From assembly GCF_032678705.1 (NCBI RefSeq), contig NZ_JAVTSS010000002.1:2166067-2230066 (forward strand): a DNA stretch of 64,000 bases, written 5' to 3'. Below, one piece after another: positions 62,563 to 64,000 of the stretch; positions within the stretch are counted from its first letter, which is position 1, and every line of letters starts with the position of its first letter. Origin of the DNA: Pedobacter frigiditerrae. GTDB lineage: Bacteria > Bacteroidota > Bacteroidia > Sphingobacteriales > Sphingobacteriaceae. Made by a program: the position numbers and the translations under genes. The notes beneath the pieces are model-generated. The model did no database searches and had not been told where the DNA came from. It worked only from the letters and a program-made list of their open reading frames with translations.

Positions 62563-63567
62563 CTAGTTTTTATTCACCCTTTCCTTTCTTACATATTTCC
62601 AGACTTTGTTTTCCAGAATGTCTCCTACATATATATTACCATACTTGTCTGCAATAACATCATGGAACCATCCTTTCAGGCCAACAGCTTTAAATTCCGC
62701 CTTGCCAAATTGATCAACAATTGAACCATCTATATTTATAATGAAAACATTTGATCCATTGTGTTTTAGTCCAAACCATGAAACTTCATCATCAACTGCA
62801 ATTAGTTGTTTGCTCACTTCATTATAATATACGGCGCAAATATTCCCAAATGCCTTGTTCTTAATTTCCCTTAAAAACTTCCCTTTATCATTAAAAACTT
62901 CAATTCTCTTATTTTCTCTATCTGCAACGTAAACGTTTCCATTTTTATCGAGTGTTATCGAATGCGGTATATTAAACTCTCCAACACCCATTCCTTTTTT
63001 GCCCCATTCTAAAAGATATTTCCCTTTTGCAGAAAACTTAACAATCCTGCTGTTTCCATAACCATCACTAACATAGAATGAGCCATCTTTAGCAATCGCA
63101 ATGTCAGTTGGTCTGTTAAAATGTAAAGCATCACTACCTACAACCTTTGCAACGCCTATAGTCATTAATAACTTTCCATCCTTACTAAACTTAAATATCT
63201 GGTGCAGGCCAACATCACTAACCCAAACGTTGTCTTTTTCATCTATAGTTAATCCATGAGGCATAAGAAATTGATTCTCTCCCCAGCTATTTAATAGTTT
63301 TCCATTTCTATTTAATACTATAATAGTTTGTTCTTTAATAAAATCACTCGGCATTGCCCCAATTAATGGCCATTCTCTATTTGCTCTATGAAATATAAAA
63401 ATGTTTTGGTTACTGTCTACACCGATACCAGTAGGGTTGCCAATCTTTAGGTTACTAATAGGCGACCATTCTTTTACCATTTCGTATCTAACAGGTTTCT
63501 TATCGCCACCATTACAAGATACCAGCAATGATAAAAAACAAACACAATAAAGAAATTTATACTTCAT
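62563..63567 (-). CDS. NHL-repeat lipoprotein, peptidyl-hydroxyglycine amidating lyase-like
   Basis: The 334-residue precursor has lipobox LVSC (Cys18). Six NHL/propeller blades follow. Three share a His at the blade start: MPHGLTIDEKDNVWVSDVG, IPHSITLDKNGNVYVADRE and WFHDVIADKYGNIYVGD. In animal peptidyl-alpha-hydroxyglycine amidating lyase (PAL) three such histidines bind zinc in the funnel, and FHRANREW near residue 60 matches the PAL Arg region. A lyase activity is possible, but a non-enzymatic propeller lipoprotein is equally common. Outer-membrane or periplasmic location. Confidence 0.7.
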   Translation of the reverse strand: MKYKFLYCVCFLSLLVSCNGGDKKPVRYEMVKEWSPISNLKIGNPTGIGVDSNQNIFIFHRANREWPLIGAMPSDFIKEQTIIVLNRNGKLLNSWGENQFLMPHGLTIDEKDNVWVSDVGLHQIFKFSKDGKLLMTIGVAKVVGSDALHFNRPTDIAIAKDGSFYVSDGYGNSRIVKFSAKGKYLLEWGKKGMGVGEFNIPHSITLDKNGNVYVADRENKRIEVFNDKGKFLREIKNKAFGNICAVYYNEVSKQLIAVDDEVSWFGLKHNGSNVFIINIDGSIVDQFGKAEFKAVGLKGWFHDVIADKYGNIYVGDILENKVWKYVRKERVNKN

Positions 63568-63642
63568 ATATATAATACCCGTTTAATGTCCTAATATAAT
63601 TAATGTAGGGTAAGTAGAAAAACAATGGTAGTATATATAATA

Positions 63643-63717
63643 GAGTGCAGTCCCGTTCTTTGCTCCAAGCCCTTTACTCGTTCCTCATTTCAGGGGCTTT
63701 CGCTTCGCCCGGGTTTA
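63643..63717. repeat. CTAAACCCG...CGGGACT repeat family, shortened copy 3
   Basis: On the reverse strand it reads TAAACCCGGGCGAAGCGAAAG ... GGCTTGGAGCAAAGAACGGGACTGC, with the same end blocks as the copies at 15708 and 27883 but a shorter core. GGGGCTTTCGCTTCGCCC forms an extra inner dyad. Confidence 0.55.
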
Positions 63718-63807
63718 TATAACGAAAAACAGTGCTATTAATCCAATAAAGCCGCCACTCAGAGTCTGGCTAATCTTCTCTGGTAAACTTTTCTTGGTGT
63801 AAATCAT
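63715..63807 (-). CDS. Candidate 30-residue hydrophobic peptide
   Basis: An ATG-started 30-codon frame begins MIYTKKSLPEKISQ and ends in one hydrophobic segment (GGFIGLIALFFVI), giving a basic N-terminus and a single TM helix. A near -7 sequence (TTAGTTTG) is about 20 nt upstream. Its stop codon falls at the edge of a repeat element. It could be a real small membrane peptide or chance; I know of no homologue. Confidence 0.25.
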   Translation of the reverse strand: MIYTKKSLPEKISQTLSGGFIGLIALFFVI

Positions 63808-63852
63808 ACACTTAGCATATTTATTCAAACTAAAACCATCGATGTGTTAGCA

Positions 63853-64000
63853 TTTGTTCATATGTTTTCTACCTTTGCATCCCGCTTCGGAGGAGGCGTT
63901 GGTATTACGGAAAGTGTGCTGGGATGATTGGAATGGGGGATTTATTTAAGGAAGCTAGTTTACAGCGACTTAAAGTAAACTTAAAAAACTTTCAAAAAAA
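63853..64000 (+). promoter_or_regulatory. Promoter and non-coding leader, possibly of a stable-RNA (rRNA) operon
   Basis: TACCTTTG (63870-63877) is an exact -7 box with TTTG 13 bp upstream. The sequence after it (from about 63880) is unusually G rich for this DNA (GGAGGAGGCG, GTGTGCTGGGATGATTGG, ATGGGGG) and has no long ORF. It ends in an A-rich CTTAAAAAACTTTCAAAAAAA. This resembles a structured untranslated leader with a second promoter beginning at the edge, as seen before rRNA operons in this phylum. The gene itself is outside the window. Confidence 0.35.

Noticed and set aside
63880..63960. A tRNA gene in the G-rich leader
   Set aside because: I could not fit an acceptor stem, a T-loop TTCAA motif or a cloverleaf to the sequence.

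Overview
The window looks like chromosome from a low-GC member of the Bacteroidota, most likely Sphingobacteriaceae and Pedobacter-like. Several things point there: many genes preceded by the Bacteroidota -7 box TAnnTTTG with little Shine-Dalgarno signal, a bamD-rpoZ-coaBC-porD-recN cluster with an Rpb6-type omega, a membrane pyrophosphatase, FucP-type sugar permeases, DUF4468 proteins, CarboxypepD_reg and TANFOR-like secreted proteins, and several families of intergenic inverted repeats. The taxonomic call is inference from gene content.

Layout. 1-8.4 kb: a truncated and a complete FucP-type sugar transporter, a dCMP deaminase, guaA, a PBP1-fold lipoprotein, an RsmB-type rRNA methyltransferase and a MarC membrane protein. 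8.4-20.9 kb: transport and envelope genes (OprP-type porin, two amino acid permeases, hppA, a radical SAM protein, an SRPBCC protein, an Amt-porin pair and a DUF4468 protein). 20.9-31 kb: an RNase H-like protein, a DEAD-box helicase with DUF1456, a lone receiver, ettA, a HigBA-type toxin-antitoxin pair, an orphan gene and clpC, separated by repeat-rich gaps. 31-36 kb: an ATP-grasp ligase, a radical SAM protein and two tandem CarboxypepD_reg paralogues.

36-54 kb is the most unusual part. A LytTR response regulator is followed by two near-identical-length TPR sensor histidine kinases, a small lipoprotein, a collagen-like lipoprotein with six repeated modules, a beta-barrel outer-membrane protein, a 2274-residue TANFOR/Fn3/CarboxypepD_reg secreted protein and an Fn3-like secreted protein. 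Both lipoprotein genes carry the same pair of direct repeats 21 bp apart, 53-54 bp before the start codon. This matches the architecture of LytTR operators, so the block can be read as a two-component system driving a cell-surface structure.

54-64 kb: a TonB_C protein, then recN and the porD-coaBC-rpoZ-bamD cluster, into which a BlaI/M56 signalling pair is inserted. The M56 protein carries seven tandem 23-residue repeats, and the blaI promoter has two operator-like dyads around its -7 box. A NHL-repeat amidating-lyase-like lipoprotein follows. The right edge has a promoter and a GC-richer non-coding leader that may open a stable-RNA operon beyond the window.
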